A DNA stretch of 64,000 nt from an uncultured Subdoligranulum sp. (lineage in GTDB: Bacteria; Bacillota; Clostridia; Oscillospirales; Ruminococcaceae): positions 1 to 64,000 of the forward strand of contig UQZO01000010.1 of assembly GCA_900545545.1 (NCBI GenBank). Direction: 5' to 3'. Within the stretch, counting starts at the first letter, position 1, and every line of letters starts with the position of its first letter. Below the pieces are notes generated by a model, which saw nothing but the letters and a program-made list of their open reading frames with translations, was not told where the DNA came from and did not search any database. Positions 33,513 to 40,877 of this stretch are shown here, piece after piece. The translations under genes were made by a program, and so were the position numbers.

Positions 33513-34487
33513 ATGGATGCTGGGATTTTGCAGGCCGCGGCGGCGGCTTTGGCCGGGGGGCACCGGGTCTTTCTGGTAACGGTGACGGCGGCCACCGGCT
33601 CCACCCCCCAGCGCCCCGGCGCCTGGATGGCGGTGGATGAAACGGGGCTGCTGGCCGGGACCATCGGCGGCGGCGCACTGGAATATACCTGCCTGCGGCT
33701 GGCGGCCGAAGGGCAGGCGGTGCCGGGGGTGCGGCATTTTTCGCTGAATGCCCGGGAAGCCGGGGCGGTGGGGATGATCTGCGGCGGCAGCACCGACATC
33801 CTGTTTACGCCGCTGGCGGATTCCACCCCGGTGCAGGCCGCGCTGGCGGCGCTGGACGCCCGGCAGGATGTGGTATTCTGCCTGCCGCTGGACGGCGGCG
33901 CCCCCTGCCTGGCCCCCCGGGACCTTTCTTGCACCGGGCCCGCCTTGATAACGGACGCCCCCGCCCGGATGGAGTTGCCAGTATTGGATACCCGCCGGGT
34001 TTTTGTGATCGGCGGCGGCCATGTGGCGCGGGAAGTTTCCCGCCTGCTGGGCCAGCTGGGCACCCGCCACTATCTGGCCGATGACCGGGCGGAGTTCTCG
34101 GCCCCGGAGCGATTCCCCGCTGCCGAGGGGGTGTTTCAGGCGGAGTTTTCCTCCCTGGGCGCCGTCTTTGCCGGGGCGCTGGCCCCCACCGCCAGTGATG
34201 CCGTCTGCATCATGACCCGGGGCCACGAGGGGGACGCCGCCGCCGTGCGGTGGGCTCTGGGCACCGACGCGGGATACATCGGGCTGATGGGGAGCCGCCG
34301 CAAGCGGGAAAAGCTCTTTGCCGACCTGGCCGCCGCAGGGTACACGGGCGCCGAGCAGCGCATCACAACCCCCATCGGGCTGGCCATCGGGGCAGTGACC
34401 CCCGCCGAGATCGCTGTATCGGTCTGCGCCCAGCTGATCCAGTGGTTTCACTCAAAAGGGGGAACAGCCCTGCACGGCGGTGCCTGA
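33513..34487 (+). CDS. xdhC: XdhC/CoxI-family molybdenum cofactor insertion protein
   Basis: A 324-residue protein with the two XdhC domains. The N-terminal domain reads TVTAATGSTPQRPGAWMAV and TIGGGALEYTCLRLA; the C-terminal Rossmann domain reads VFVIGGGHVAREVSRLLGQLG, and further on YIGLMGSRRKREKL. XdhC proteins bind the molybdenum cofactor, assist its sulphuration and insert it into xanthine-dehydrogenase-type enzymes. In a selD-yqeB-yqeC setting it likely serves a selenium-dependent hydroxylase. The final residues (SKGGTALHGGA) come from dispersed repeat copy C. No hydroxylase subunit gene is in the window. Confidence 0.88.
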   Translation: MDAGILQAAAAALAGGHRVFLVTVTAATGSTPQRPGAWMAVDETGLLAGTIGGGALEYTCLRLAAEGQAVPGVRHFSLNAREAGAVGMICGGSTDILFTPLADSTPVQAALAALDARQDVVFCLPLDGGAPCLAPRDLSCTGPALITDAPARMELPVLDTRRVFVIGGGHVAREVSRLLGQLGTRHYLADDRAEFSAPERFPAAEGVFQAEFSSLGAVFAGALAPTASDAVCIMTRGHEGDAAAVRWALGTDAGYIGLMGSRRKREKLFADLAAAGYTGAEQRITTPIGLAIGAVTPAEIAVSVCAQLIQWFHSKGGTALHGGA

Positions 34488-34627
34488 CAGGTCTATTCCC
34501 CCTCTTGGACTCCCCCTCGACAAAATTTGGCGGCAAATCGCGCACTGTACGCACACAATTTGCCGCCAAATTTCCCTGTTTGTGTCTGCACCGGTCGGCG
34601 CATGTCCGCCGGTGCAGACGTTTTTTT
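34451..34627 (+). repeat. Structured dispersed repeat, copy C
   Basis: Full copy with stem I GGGGGAA/TTCCCCC and inner CCTG/CAGG, where copy A has CCCG/CGGG. Stem II is the 16-bp perfect AAATTTGGCGGCAAAT and its complement. Stem III GTCTGCACCGG/CCGGTGCAGAC carries the conserved CGGCGCATGTCCG apex and is followed by T7, so it can also terminate xdhC transcription. A hairpin AGTG-GTTT-CACT precedes it. Confidence 0.78.
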
Positions 34628-34663
34628 ATAGTTTCGGTATCCCGTACAAGGTCCGTTTTCTTT

Positions 34664-35152
34664 TTACTGTACCTTCTGCACGGCGGCGCAAAGGGCCGCC
34701 AGGTCGGCGTCGTTGGGGTGGGCCAGCGCCTGGTCGAAGTTTTCGATCATGGCGGTGCGGCGAGGGCTGTCCTCCATGGCCACGTAGCGGTCCCGCACGC
34801 TCTGGGGCATCTTGCCCTGGCACATCCAGCCGCCCAGCAAGGTGACGGTATCGGCCAGGTTGCCCCGCGCCCGGGTGAGGATCTGGGTGAAGTAGGTGGG
34901 CGCGCCGCCAAAGCCCGCCGTGCCGAAGAGGAACACCTTCTGGTTCGTCAGGGTGCGCAGAAAATCCTCCATCGGCTTATCGCAGGTCCCTTTGTCGGTC
35001 CAGAAACCGGCGTAGATGGTATCGGCGGCCAGGGCGGCTGCGTCGGGGGCGCCGAAATACAGGCAATCCTCCACCGGCAGGGCGGCGCGCAGGGCTTCGG
35101 CCAGGCGGGCGGTGTTGCCGGTCAGGCTGGTGTAAACAATGGCATAGCTCAT
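34664..35152 (-). CDS. bilS: Flavodoxin-family protein, probable bilirubin reductase partner BilS
   Basis: A 162-residue flavodoxin. The FMN phosphate loop is YTSLTGNTARLA near residues 7-18, with later flavin-contact stretches FWTDKGTCD and FLFGTAGFGGAP. It overlaps the reductase stop by four bases (ATGA), so the two are co-translated. In gut Clostridia the bilirubin reductase gene bilR is followed by a flavodoxin-like gene bilS that aids the reaction, which is the basis of this name. The likely role is electron supply to the reductase. The assignment depends on that of bilR. Confidence 0.7.
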   Translation of the reverse strand: MSYAIVYTSLTGNTARLAEALRAALPVEDCLYFGAPDAAALAADTIYAGFWTDKGTCDKPMEDFLRTLTNQKVFLFGTAGFGGAPTYFTQILTRARGNLADTVTLLGGWMCQGKMPQSVRDRYVAMEDSPRRTAMIENFDQALAHPNDADLAALCAAVQKVQ

Positions 35153-36270
35153 GAATGTTCCTTCCCTTCTGTCTTCTCATAGATGCAGTGGACGCCGCGG
35201 TGGGCCATCATGCCGCCCAGGCACTCCCTGTTGCAGCGCACGCAGCGGTGGATGGTGTCGACCCGCCCGGTGCGGACTTTCTCGGGCCAGGCCGGGTCCG
35301 CGATGAGCTGGCGGCTCATGGCGGCGCAGTCGATGCGGCCGGCGGCCAGCTGGGCTTCCACAAAATCAGGGTCAGTCAGGCCGCCCACGCCGCAGATGGG
35401 TTTGGCGGTCAGGGCGCGGACTTCGTCACAGAATTTGAGGAAGCACCCTTGCGCCCCAAAGGCCGGGTGGGTTTTGGGCGGGATGGTATCGCTCAGGTCG
35501 CCGTGGTTGGCCAGTGTCACATGGAAACTGGTGACGCCCGCCTGTTCCAGCAGCGGCACAAACACCCCCAGTTCGGATTCCAGCACACCGGCGTTGCCGT
35601 AGTGGGGGTCCTGCTGCCGGACGGCCAGCTTATAGTCGATGGGCAGGTCGGGCAGGCGGCGCCGGATGGCCGATACCGCCTCCACCGCAAAGCGGGCGCG
35701 GTTCTCGGCGCTGCCGCCGTAGGCATCGGTGCGGTGGTTGAACACCGTGGAGCTGAAGCTGCCGCACATCCGGTCGCCGTGGACCTGCACCATATCAAAG
35801 CCCAGGCCCACCGCACGCTCGGCCGCCGTGCCGAAAGCCTCGGTGATTTTTTTAATTTTTGCCTCGGGAAGGCGGGTGATGTAGGGGCCCACCTGGGCGT
35901 TGAGCAGCGGTCGCAGTTCCGCCTGGGAGATACGGCCCGTGAGCACGCCGGGAATGTAGCGCAGCATTCCCTTGAGGTCGGAGTCCGACTGGTGCAGCTG
36001 GGCGCAGATCTTGCAGCCCTCGCCGTGGACCGTCTCCACCAGTTGCCGGTAGAATTCCGCGCCTTTCCGGCTGTAGAGGGACGGCCCGAACCCGTGGGGC
36101 AGCACCGGCACATCCCCTACAATGATCATGGCGCAGCCCCCCGCCGCGATGGCTCGCATTCGTTCCAGCAGTTCCTGCCGGGGCAGGCCCATGCTGGTGG
36201 GGGCAAAGATAATGCGTTTTTTCAGCGTCAGACCGCCGTAGTTTACAGGGCTGCAAAGGGTTTCGTACAT
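35149..36270 (-). CDS. bilR: Old Yellow Enzyme-family reductase, probable bilirubin reductase BilR
   Basis: A 373-residue flavin reductase. It has the OYE barrel start MYETLCSPVNYGGLTLKKRI and, where typical enzymes have HGAHGYL, the sequence VHGDRMCGSF. From this start the motif falls at His164-Gly165-Asp166-Arg167. As I recall, the HGDR motif with Asp166 and Arg167 marks gut bacterial BilR, which reduces bilirubin to urobilinogen. The C-terminus has cysteines RCVRCNRECLGG but no FAD/NAD domain, matching the short form. The start follows GGGAAGGAACC; an ATG 20 codons upstream reaches toward the promoter and is unlikely. Other ene-reductase roles are possible. Confidence 0.75.
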   Translation of the reverse strand: MYETLCSPVNYGGLTLKKRIIFAPTSMGLPRQELLERMRAIAAGGCAMIIVGDVPVLPHGFGPSLYSRKGAEFYRQLVETVHGEGCKICAQLHQSDSDLKGMLRYIPGVLTGRISQAELRPLLNAQVGPYITRLPEAKIKKITEAFGTAAERAVGLGFDMVQVHGDRMCGSFSSTVFNHRTDAYGGSAENRARFAVEAVSAIRRRLPDLPIDYKLAVRQQDPHYGNAGVLESELGVFVPLLEQAGVTSFHVTLANHGDLSDTIPPKTHPAFGAQGCFLKFCDEVRALTAKPICGVGGLTDPDFVEAQLAAGRIDCAAMSRQLIADPAWPEKVRTGRVDTIHRCVRCNRECLGGMMAHRGVHCIYEKTEGKEHS

Positions 36271-36329
36271 AAAAGCGATCGGTTCCTTCCCGGCGCGGCA
36301 GGGCGCGTCTTTGTTTCTTGTCTTAGTCA

Positions 36330-36363
36330 AGTATATCCGATTTGCTTGATAAAGTCAAGTATA
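36330..36363 (-). promoter_or_regulatory. bilR promoter with 11-bp direct repeat
   Basis: Minus-strand TTGACT (36353-36358) and TATACT (36330-36335) are 17 bases apart, near consensus. The plus-strand sequence AGTCAAGTATA occurs twice (36325-36335 and 36353-36363), so both promoter elements lie in copies of the same word, 28 bases apart. This is a likely regulator site. Confidence 0.6.
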
Positions 36364-36485
36364 CAAATTCTGCCCGCCGCCTTGCAGTGCGGGATTTTCC
36401 TGCAAAGCCGGGATGTATTTACGTTTAGTATAATTTTAATATATTTTACGTGCCGTATTATCTCATTCAAAACGCGCTGCCCAAA

Positions 36486-36523
36486 CAAAAAACGGCTGCG
36501 AAATTCGCAGCCGCTTTTCTTTT
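36486..36523. terminator. Intrinsic terminator between the XRE gene and bilR
   Basis: The stem CGGCTGCGAA/TTCGCAGCCG (36493-36513) has an A-rich tract on the left, giving a T6 tail for the leftward XRE gene. It separates that gene from the bilRS unit. Confidence 0.85.
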
Positions 36524-36531
36524 GGTTGGGT

Positions 36532-36858
36532 TCAGGCTTCGGCGTGCTGCACCAGCACGTCCACCACCGCATAGATGCGCTCCCGCTCGGCGGCGGGCAG
36601 GCGGCCCACCTTTTCGGCCAGCATCGACTGCTTGACCGTGTAGCCGCTTTCCACCACGTCGGTAAGTACCATATCCGCCGAGACATGCAGCGCGTTGAGC
36701 AGCGCCACAAAAGTCTCCAGCGAGGGGGTCTTTTCTCCCCGCTCCACCATGCCGATGTAGTTGGCGCTGAGCCCCGTGGCTTCGGCCAGGTCCTCCTGCC
36801 GCATACCGTTTTCCACCCGGTAATCCCGGATGTTGCGTCCGATCGACGACCAATCCAT
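36532..36858 (-). CDS. XRE-family helix-turn-helix regulator
   Basis: A 108-residue protein with a Cro/C1-type helix-turn-helix in its first 65 residues (GRNIRDYRVENGMRQEDLAE and ATGLSANYIGMVERGEKTPS) and a helical tail ending VVDVLVQHAEA. The start at 36858 follows GGCAGGAGGTTTTGATACA; the longer open frame upstream is not needed. It lies between the zinc operon and bilRS as its own unit. It might control either neighbour, but nothing in the sequence proves this. The known bilirubin-operon regulator BilQ is of the MarR family, so this is not that protein. Confidence 0.8.
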   Translation of the reverse strand: MDWSSIGRNIRDYRVENGMRQEDLAEATGLSANYIGMVERGEKTPSLETFVALLNALHVSADMVLTDVVESGYTVKQSMLAEKVGRLPAAERERIYAVVDVLVQHAEA

Positions 36859-36952
36859 TGTATCAAAACCTCCTGCCGGTTGGTATGTCCACCCAATAGT
36901 ATACACCCGGCACGGGCTTTGCAAAAGGCCCTGGGGGCAGATTTTTTTCGGT

Positions 36953-37447
36953 TCAGGCGGTGATCTCCACCGTATCGGCCACAATGTGGTAGCTGGGCAG
37001 GCCGCCGCAATCGTATTCCGCAAAGGTGCCGGTGACCACCAGCCCGGTGCCTGCCTCGGGCAGGGTGCCCTCCGGCCAGATGAATTCCATCCCCTGCTGG
37101 CAGCAGGCGGTGGCGTCCTGAATGACCACCGTGTAAAAATAGTCGATCCCTAACGCGGGGTTGGCCTCATACACCGCCAGTGGGCCTGCCATCCGCACCG
37201 TCTTGCCGAGGTAGTCCTCCGGCGTGCGGACCATGGCCGCCACCTCGGCAAAAACCATGGTGGCGGAAAGCCGGGTCAGGTCAAGATCCACACCATCGGG
37301 CGAGGGCGTGGCGGTGGGCTGGGGCGTGGCAGTGGCCGCGGGGGTGGGTGCCGGGGTTGAAACTGCGGCGGTGCTCTGCGCCGGTTGGGCTGCGCAGCCG
37401 GTCAGCGCCAGGGCCAAAGCCGCCATTGCAGCCAGGGGGCGGCTCAT
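36953..37447 (-). CDS. Lipoprotein of unknown function in the zinc operon
   Basis: A 164-residue lipoprotein (SRPLAAMAALALALTGC; lipobox LTGC) with a Thr/Pro/Ala-rich linker followed by a compact domain of about 100 residues. That domain looks like an OB-fold single-strand-binding-like barrel (DYLGKTVRMAGPLAVYEA; FYTVVIQDATACCQQGMEF; GTGLVVTGTFAEYD). A Cys-Cys pair and a further Cys near the end could bind metal or form disulphides. The start overlaps the znuB stop (ATGA), so it is translated with the transporter. It is the last gene of the operon. I do not recognise a named family; a role in outside zinc handling is inferred from position. Confidence 0.72.
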   Translation of the reverse strand: MSRPLAAMAALALALTGCAAQPAQSTAAVSTPAPTPAATATPQPTATPSPDGVDLDLTRLSATMVFAEVAAMVRTPEDYLGKTVRMAGPLAVYEANPALGIDYFYTVVIQDATACCQQGMEFIWPEGTLPEAGTGLVVTGTFAEYDCGGLPSYHIVADTVEITA

Positions 37448-38286
37448 GCCGGCCCTCCCCGCAAAGCGCCGATCAGCCAGAACAGCCCGAAGCCCGCCAT
37501 ATCCACGGCGACGATGGTAGCGCCCACCGGCGTACCGGCCAGGATGGCCACCAGAATGCCGCCGGCAGCCCCCACCACCGAGAACACCGCCGCACAGACT
37601 GTGACGCCCAGAAAGCTGCGGCAAACCCGCATGGCGGCCAGCGCCGGGAAGATGACCAGCGCCGAGATGAGCAGCGAGCCCACCAGGTACATGGCCAGCA
37701 CGATGATGACGGCGATGATGACGGCCAGCAGCAGCTGCCACCGGCGGGCGCCCACCCCCGATGCCTGGGCGAAGGATTCATCGAAAGTGACGGCAAAAAT
37801 CTTGTGGTAGAACAGCACAAAGAGGGCGACCACCACCACCGAAAGCCCGGCACAGAGCCAGACTTCCTCCGCCGTGAGGGTGAGGATGGAGGTGGAGCCG
37901 AAGAGGGTGCTGCACACATCCCCCGAAAGGTTGGGGGAGGCGGAGAAGAGATTGACCACCAGATATCCGAAGGCCAGCGTGCCCACCGACAGCATGCCGA
38001 TGGCGGCATCGCCGTGGATCTTGGCGTTCTGCCCGCCCCGCAGCAGCAGCACCGCACAGAGGATGGTGACCGGCAGCACCAGCACCATGGAATCGGCCAG
38101 ATGGAGGACGGTGGCCACCGACATGGCGCCGAAGGCCACATGGGAGAGGCCGTCCCCCAGGTAGGAGAACCGTTTGAGCACCAGCGTGACGCCGAACAGC
38201 GAGGAACAAAGGGCGATGAGCACCCCCACGATGAGGGCGTACCGCACAAAGGGGAAGGTCCAGTAATATTGCAGGGTGGCGATCAC
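37444..38286 (-). CDS. znuB: Zinc/manganese ABC transporter permease (ZnuB type)
   Basis: A 280-residue permease of the ABC-3 family with eight to nine hydrophobic helices and family stretches YLGDGLSHVAFGAMSV and SFAQASGVGARRWQLLLAV. The second falls in the ATPase contact loop. It overlaps znuC by four bases at its start and the lipoprotein gene at its stop. The metal choice (zinc) comes from the linked Fur-family gene and histidine-rich ZnuA. Confidence 0.9.
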   Translation of the reverse strand: MIATLQYYWTFPFVRYALIVGVLIALCSSLFGVTLVLKRFSYLGDGLSHVAFGAMSVATVLHLADSMVLVLPVTILCAVLLLRGGQNAKIHGDAAIGMLSVGTLAFGYLVVNLFSASPNLSGDVCSTLFGSTSILTLTAEEVWLCAGLSVVVVALFVLFYHKIFAVTFDESFAQASGVGARRWQLLLAVIIAVIIVLAMYLVGSLLISALVIFPALAAMRVCRSFLGVTVCAAVFSVVGAAGGILVAILAGTPVGATIVAVDMAGFGLFWLIGALRGGPA

Positions 38287-38990
38287 AGGGCACCTCCTTC
38301 CGGCCGGGCAAACCGCTGCCCGGCCGCGCTTTGCAGATAGTCCTGGCGGCTGCCGCAGAACACAGTGCCGCCGATGTGCAGGATGCGGTTGGCCGCCTGC
38401 AGCGCCGGGCCCACATCGTGGGTCACCATCAGGATGGTGATGCCCTCGGCGTTGAGGTCCGCCACCAGGCGGTACATCTGGGCGGCGGCTTCGGGGTCCA
38501 GCCCGGTGACCGGTTCATCCAGCACCAGCACCTTGTGGGCAGCGCAGAGCGCCCGGGCCAGCAGCACCCGCTGCTGCTGCCCGCCCGAAAGTTCCCGGTA
38601 GCACCGGCCCGCCAGGTCCGCCGCGCCTACCTTTTGCAGCATACGGTCGGCCTCGGCCTTTTCCTGCCGGGTGTAGAAGGGGCGCAGCCCGCACCGCCCC
38701 TGAAAGCCGGAGCGCACGATCTCCCGCACCAGAGCCGGGAAATCCCGCTGCACCTCGGTCTGCTGGGGCAGGTAGCCGATGTCCTTGCGGGTCAGCCCCT
38801 CCCCCAGCCGGATCTGCCCGGCCAGCGGCGGCTGCAGCCCCAGCAGCGTTTTCATCAGGGTGGTTTTGCCGCTGCCGTTTTCCCCCACGATGCAGAGGTA
38901 GTCCCCCGCTTCCACCGTGAAGTTCAGGTCCCGCAGTACGGCCTTGCCGTCATACCCCAGGGTCAGGGCTTCGCCGGTGATCTGTGCCAT
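38283..38990 (-). CDS. znuC: Zinc ABC transporter ATP-binding protein (ZnuC type)
   Basis: A 235-residue ATPase with Walker A GENGSGKTTLMK, the signature LSGGQQQRVLLARAL and Walker B VLVLDEPVTGLD. The Q-loop region IGYLPQQTEVQRDFPALVRE is typical of metal-type transporters. The start codon overlaps the znuA stop by one base (TAATG). Confidence 0.92.
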   Translation of the reverse strand: MAQITGEALTLGYDGKAVLRDLNFTVEAGDYLCIVGENGSGKTTLMKTLLGLQPPLAGQIRLGEGLTRKDIGYLPQQTEVQRDFPALVREIVRSGFQGRCGLRPFYTRQEKAEADRMLQKVGAADLAGRCYRELSGGQQQRVLLARALCAAHKVLVLDEPVTGLDPEAAAQMYRLVADLNAEGITILMVTHDVGPALQAANRILHIGGTVFCGSRQDYLQSAAGQRFARPEGGAL

Positions 38991-40003
38991 TACGCCCCCT
39001 CCTCTGCGCCCAGAGCCTGGCGCAGTACCGTCAGATTCTGCTCCATGCAGCCCAGGTAGCTGGCGCCTGCCGCCGCATCGGCGGCGGTGGTGGCCTGCAT
39101 AGAATCCAGCGTGAGCACCGCCCGGTCGCCCCCGGCGCTCTGCACGATGGTCCGGGCGATCTTGCCGTCGGAACCTTCGATGGTGAGCACGGCGGGCAGG
39201 TCCAGTTCGGCGGTCTTGTCCGCCAGGAAGGCCACCGTCTCAAAGCTGGCCTCGGTGTCCGCCGAGCAGCCCGGGAACGCCGCATAGTAGGTCAGGGCGT
39301 AGTCCTCCACCAGGTAGCGGAAGGGGAACCGGTCCCCGAAGAGCACGGTTTTTACCGGGGCAGCCTCCACCATGGCCGCGTATTTGCCGTCCAGGACGGT
39401 CAGTTTTTCACCGTAGGCGGCAGCGTTGGCGGTGTAGCGGGCAGCGTTGGCGGGGTCCAGCTCCGCCAGGGCATCGGCAATGGCCGAGGAAAGCTCCGCC
39501 GCGTTGCGCAGCGAAGTCCAGATATGTTCATCCGCGGCGTGGTCCTCCCCTTCTTCATGGTCGTGGTCCTCGGCTTCCATGCCCTCCACGGTCTCCTCCT
39601 CATAGACGCGGGTGCCCAGCAGCTCCATGAGGTTGAGCACCTTGCGGTCGGGGTTGGGGGATTCCTGCAGGGCGTCGGCCACCCAGGCGTCGGATTCACC
39701 GCCCACGTAGACAAAGAGGTCGCAGTCTGCGATCTCCACCATGTCCCGGGCGGCAGGCTGGTAGCTGTGCAGGTCGGTGCCGCCGTCCAGCAGCATGGTC
39801 AGCTCCACGGCGTCCCCTTCCGGGCCCACGACTTCCCGCACCCAGTCATACACCGGGAAGATGGTGGTGACGATGTGCAGCTTGTCGCTCTGGGCGGTCA
39901 GGGCCGTCTGAGCGGACGGTGTTTCCGGGGCGGCGGGGGCGGCACAGCCCGCCAGCAGCGCGGCAGCCAGCAGCGCCGCGGTCAGGTTTTGTATCTTTTT
40001 CAT
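38990..40003 (-). CDS. znuA: Zinc-binding lipoprotein (ZnuA/AdcA type)
   Basis: A 337-residue metal-binding lipoprotein (MKKIQNLTAALLAAALLAGC). The fold starts LHIVTTIFPVYDWVREVVG and contains a histidine- and acid-rich loop (AEDHDHEEGEDHAADEHIW) typical of zinc-specific cluster A-I proteins. The later metal-ligand strand is FGDRFPFRYLVEDYALTY. The start at 40003 follows GGAGGACAATTTT. It is 25 bases downstream of zur on the same strand and probably in one transcript with it. Confidence 0.93.
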   Translation of the reverse strand: MKKIQNLTAALLAAALLAGCAAPAAPETPSAQTALTAQSDKLHIVTTIFPVYDWVREVVGPEGDAVELTMLLDGGTDLHSYQPAARDMVEIADCDLFVYVGGESDAWVADALQESPNPDRKVLNLMELLGTRVYEEETVEGMEAEDHDHEEGEDHAADEHIWTSLRNAAELSSAIADALAELDPANAARYTANAAAYGEKLTVLDGKYAAMVEAAPVKTVLFGDRFPFRYLVEDYALTYYAAFPGCSADTEASFETVAFLADKTAELDLPAVLTIEGSDGKIARTIVQSAGGDRAVLTLDSMQATTAADAAAGASYLGCMEQNLTVLRQALGAEEGA

Positions 40004-40028
40004 AAAATTGTCCTCCGATTTTTGGCAG

Positions 40029-40457
40029 TCAGGGGGCTTCGGCGGCCCGGCAATCCGCGCAGATGCCGTAAAACACCGTGCGGCGGGCATCCAGCGCAAA
40101 ACCGTGGTGGGCCAGCATATGGCGGTTCAGATGCTCCACCTCGTCGCAATGCAGGTGGATCAGCGCGCCGCACCGCTCGCACTTGCAGTGGTAGCAGGTT
40201 TCCTCACAGGGGGCGTCCTCCTGCCCGGTGTAGGCGTAGCAGGCGCCGGTGGTGCCGTCCACGGTGTAGCGGGTCACCAGCCCCTCCTCCACCAGCCGTT
40301 CCAGCTGGCGGTAGACCGTGACCTTGCCGATGGAAATGCCCAGCCCCGCAAAGTGGGTGCAGACCTCCCCCGCCGTGACGTGCCGGCCCGGCATGGATTG
40401 CAGATACGCCATGATCTGTTCGCTGTGCCGGGTCTTGTAGTGACTTTTGGTTTCCAC
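40029..40457 (-). CDS. zur: Fur-family zinc regulator (Zur type)
   Basis: A 142-residue Fur-family protein. The winged helix covers residues 10-85 (VTAGEVCTHFAGLGISIGKV with VYRQLERLVEEGLV), and the metal-binding C-terminus has CYHCKCERCGALIHLHC and a final CADC, giving the structural CxxC...CxxC zinc site. It leads the znuACB operon, so Zur is more likely than Fur or PerR. A palindrome at its own promoter fits autoregulation. Confidence 0.88.
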   Translation of the reverse strand: METKSHYKTRHSEQIMAYLQSMPGRHVTAGEVCTHFAGLGISIGKVTVYRQLERLVEEGLVTRYTVDGTTGACYAYTGQEDAPCEETCYHCKCERCGALIHLHCDEVEHLNRHMLAHHGFALDARRTVFYGICADCRAAEAP

Positions 40458-40481
40458 CCTGCGGTGCCCCCTTTTTGAATT

Positions 40482-40525
40482 TGAAACTGCGTTTCAGTTT
40501 ACAGGGTTTTGGGGGGTGTTGTCAA
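40482..40525 (-). promoter_or_regulatory. zur-znu promoter with overlapping palindrome
   Basis: Minus-strand consensus TTGACA (40520-40525), an 18-base spacer and TAAACT (40496-40501). The perfect palindrome TGAAAC-TGC-GTTTCA (40482-40496) touches the -10 and covers the start of transcription. It is a candidate Zur operator, although it differs from the Bacillus Zur box. Confidence 0.55.
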
Positions 40526-40546
40526 GAGGCTGGCAAAAAATGGCGC

Positions 40547-40587
40547 AAAAAAAAGCGCCGGATGCTGGCTGTGCAGCATCCGACGCC
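40547..40587 (-). terminator. Intrinsic terminator after the peptide importer operon
   Basis: Minus-strand stem with CGGATGCTG/CAGCATCCG as its core, extended by GGCGT/GCGC, and followed by T8. It lies 36 bases beyond the small membrane protein stop and faces the zur promoter region. Confidence 0.88.
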
Positions 40588-40622
40588 AAAGTATCGGAAT
40601 CGGGAATGGGATGTGCGGTGCC

Positions 40623-40832
40623 TTACAGGAACCGCAGGAAGAACACGTAAATCACCAGGAAGAAGATGCCTGCCACCACGAGCAGCGCCGGCACGAACAC
40701 CGCCAGCGCGGCCAGGATCATGGCCAGGCGGTCGTTCTTTTCCAGGGGCAGTTCCTCGCGTTCCTTCGCAAAGCGCTCCTCGGCCTCTTTGTGGTTGGTC
40801 AGTACGCGCTTGAGCTTTTTCTGAAAGAACAT
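40623..40832 (-). CDS. Small single-span membrane protein, unknown function
   Basis: A 69-residue protein with a charged N-terminal half (MFFQKKLKRVLTNHKEAEER) and one long hydrophobic helix (LAMILAALAVFVPALLVVAG) that runs on to the end. Ribosome site GAAAGGAAACCACC. It lies 45 bases after oppF on the same strand and before the operon terminator, so it belongs to the peptide importer unit. No family is recognised; it may aid importer assembly or be unrelated. Confidence 0.6.
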   Translation of the reverse strand: MFFQKKLKRVLTNHKEAEERFAKEREELPLEKNDRLAMILAALAVFVPALLVVAGIFFLVIYVFFLRFL

Positions 40833-40877
40833 GGTGGTTTCCTTTCTCGGGGCGATCCCGCGGGACAGCGGGGTCGC

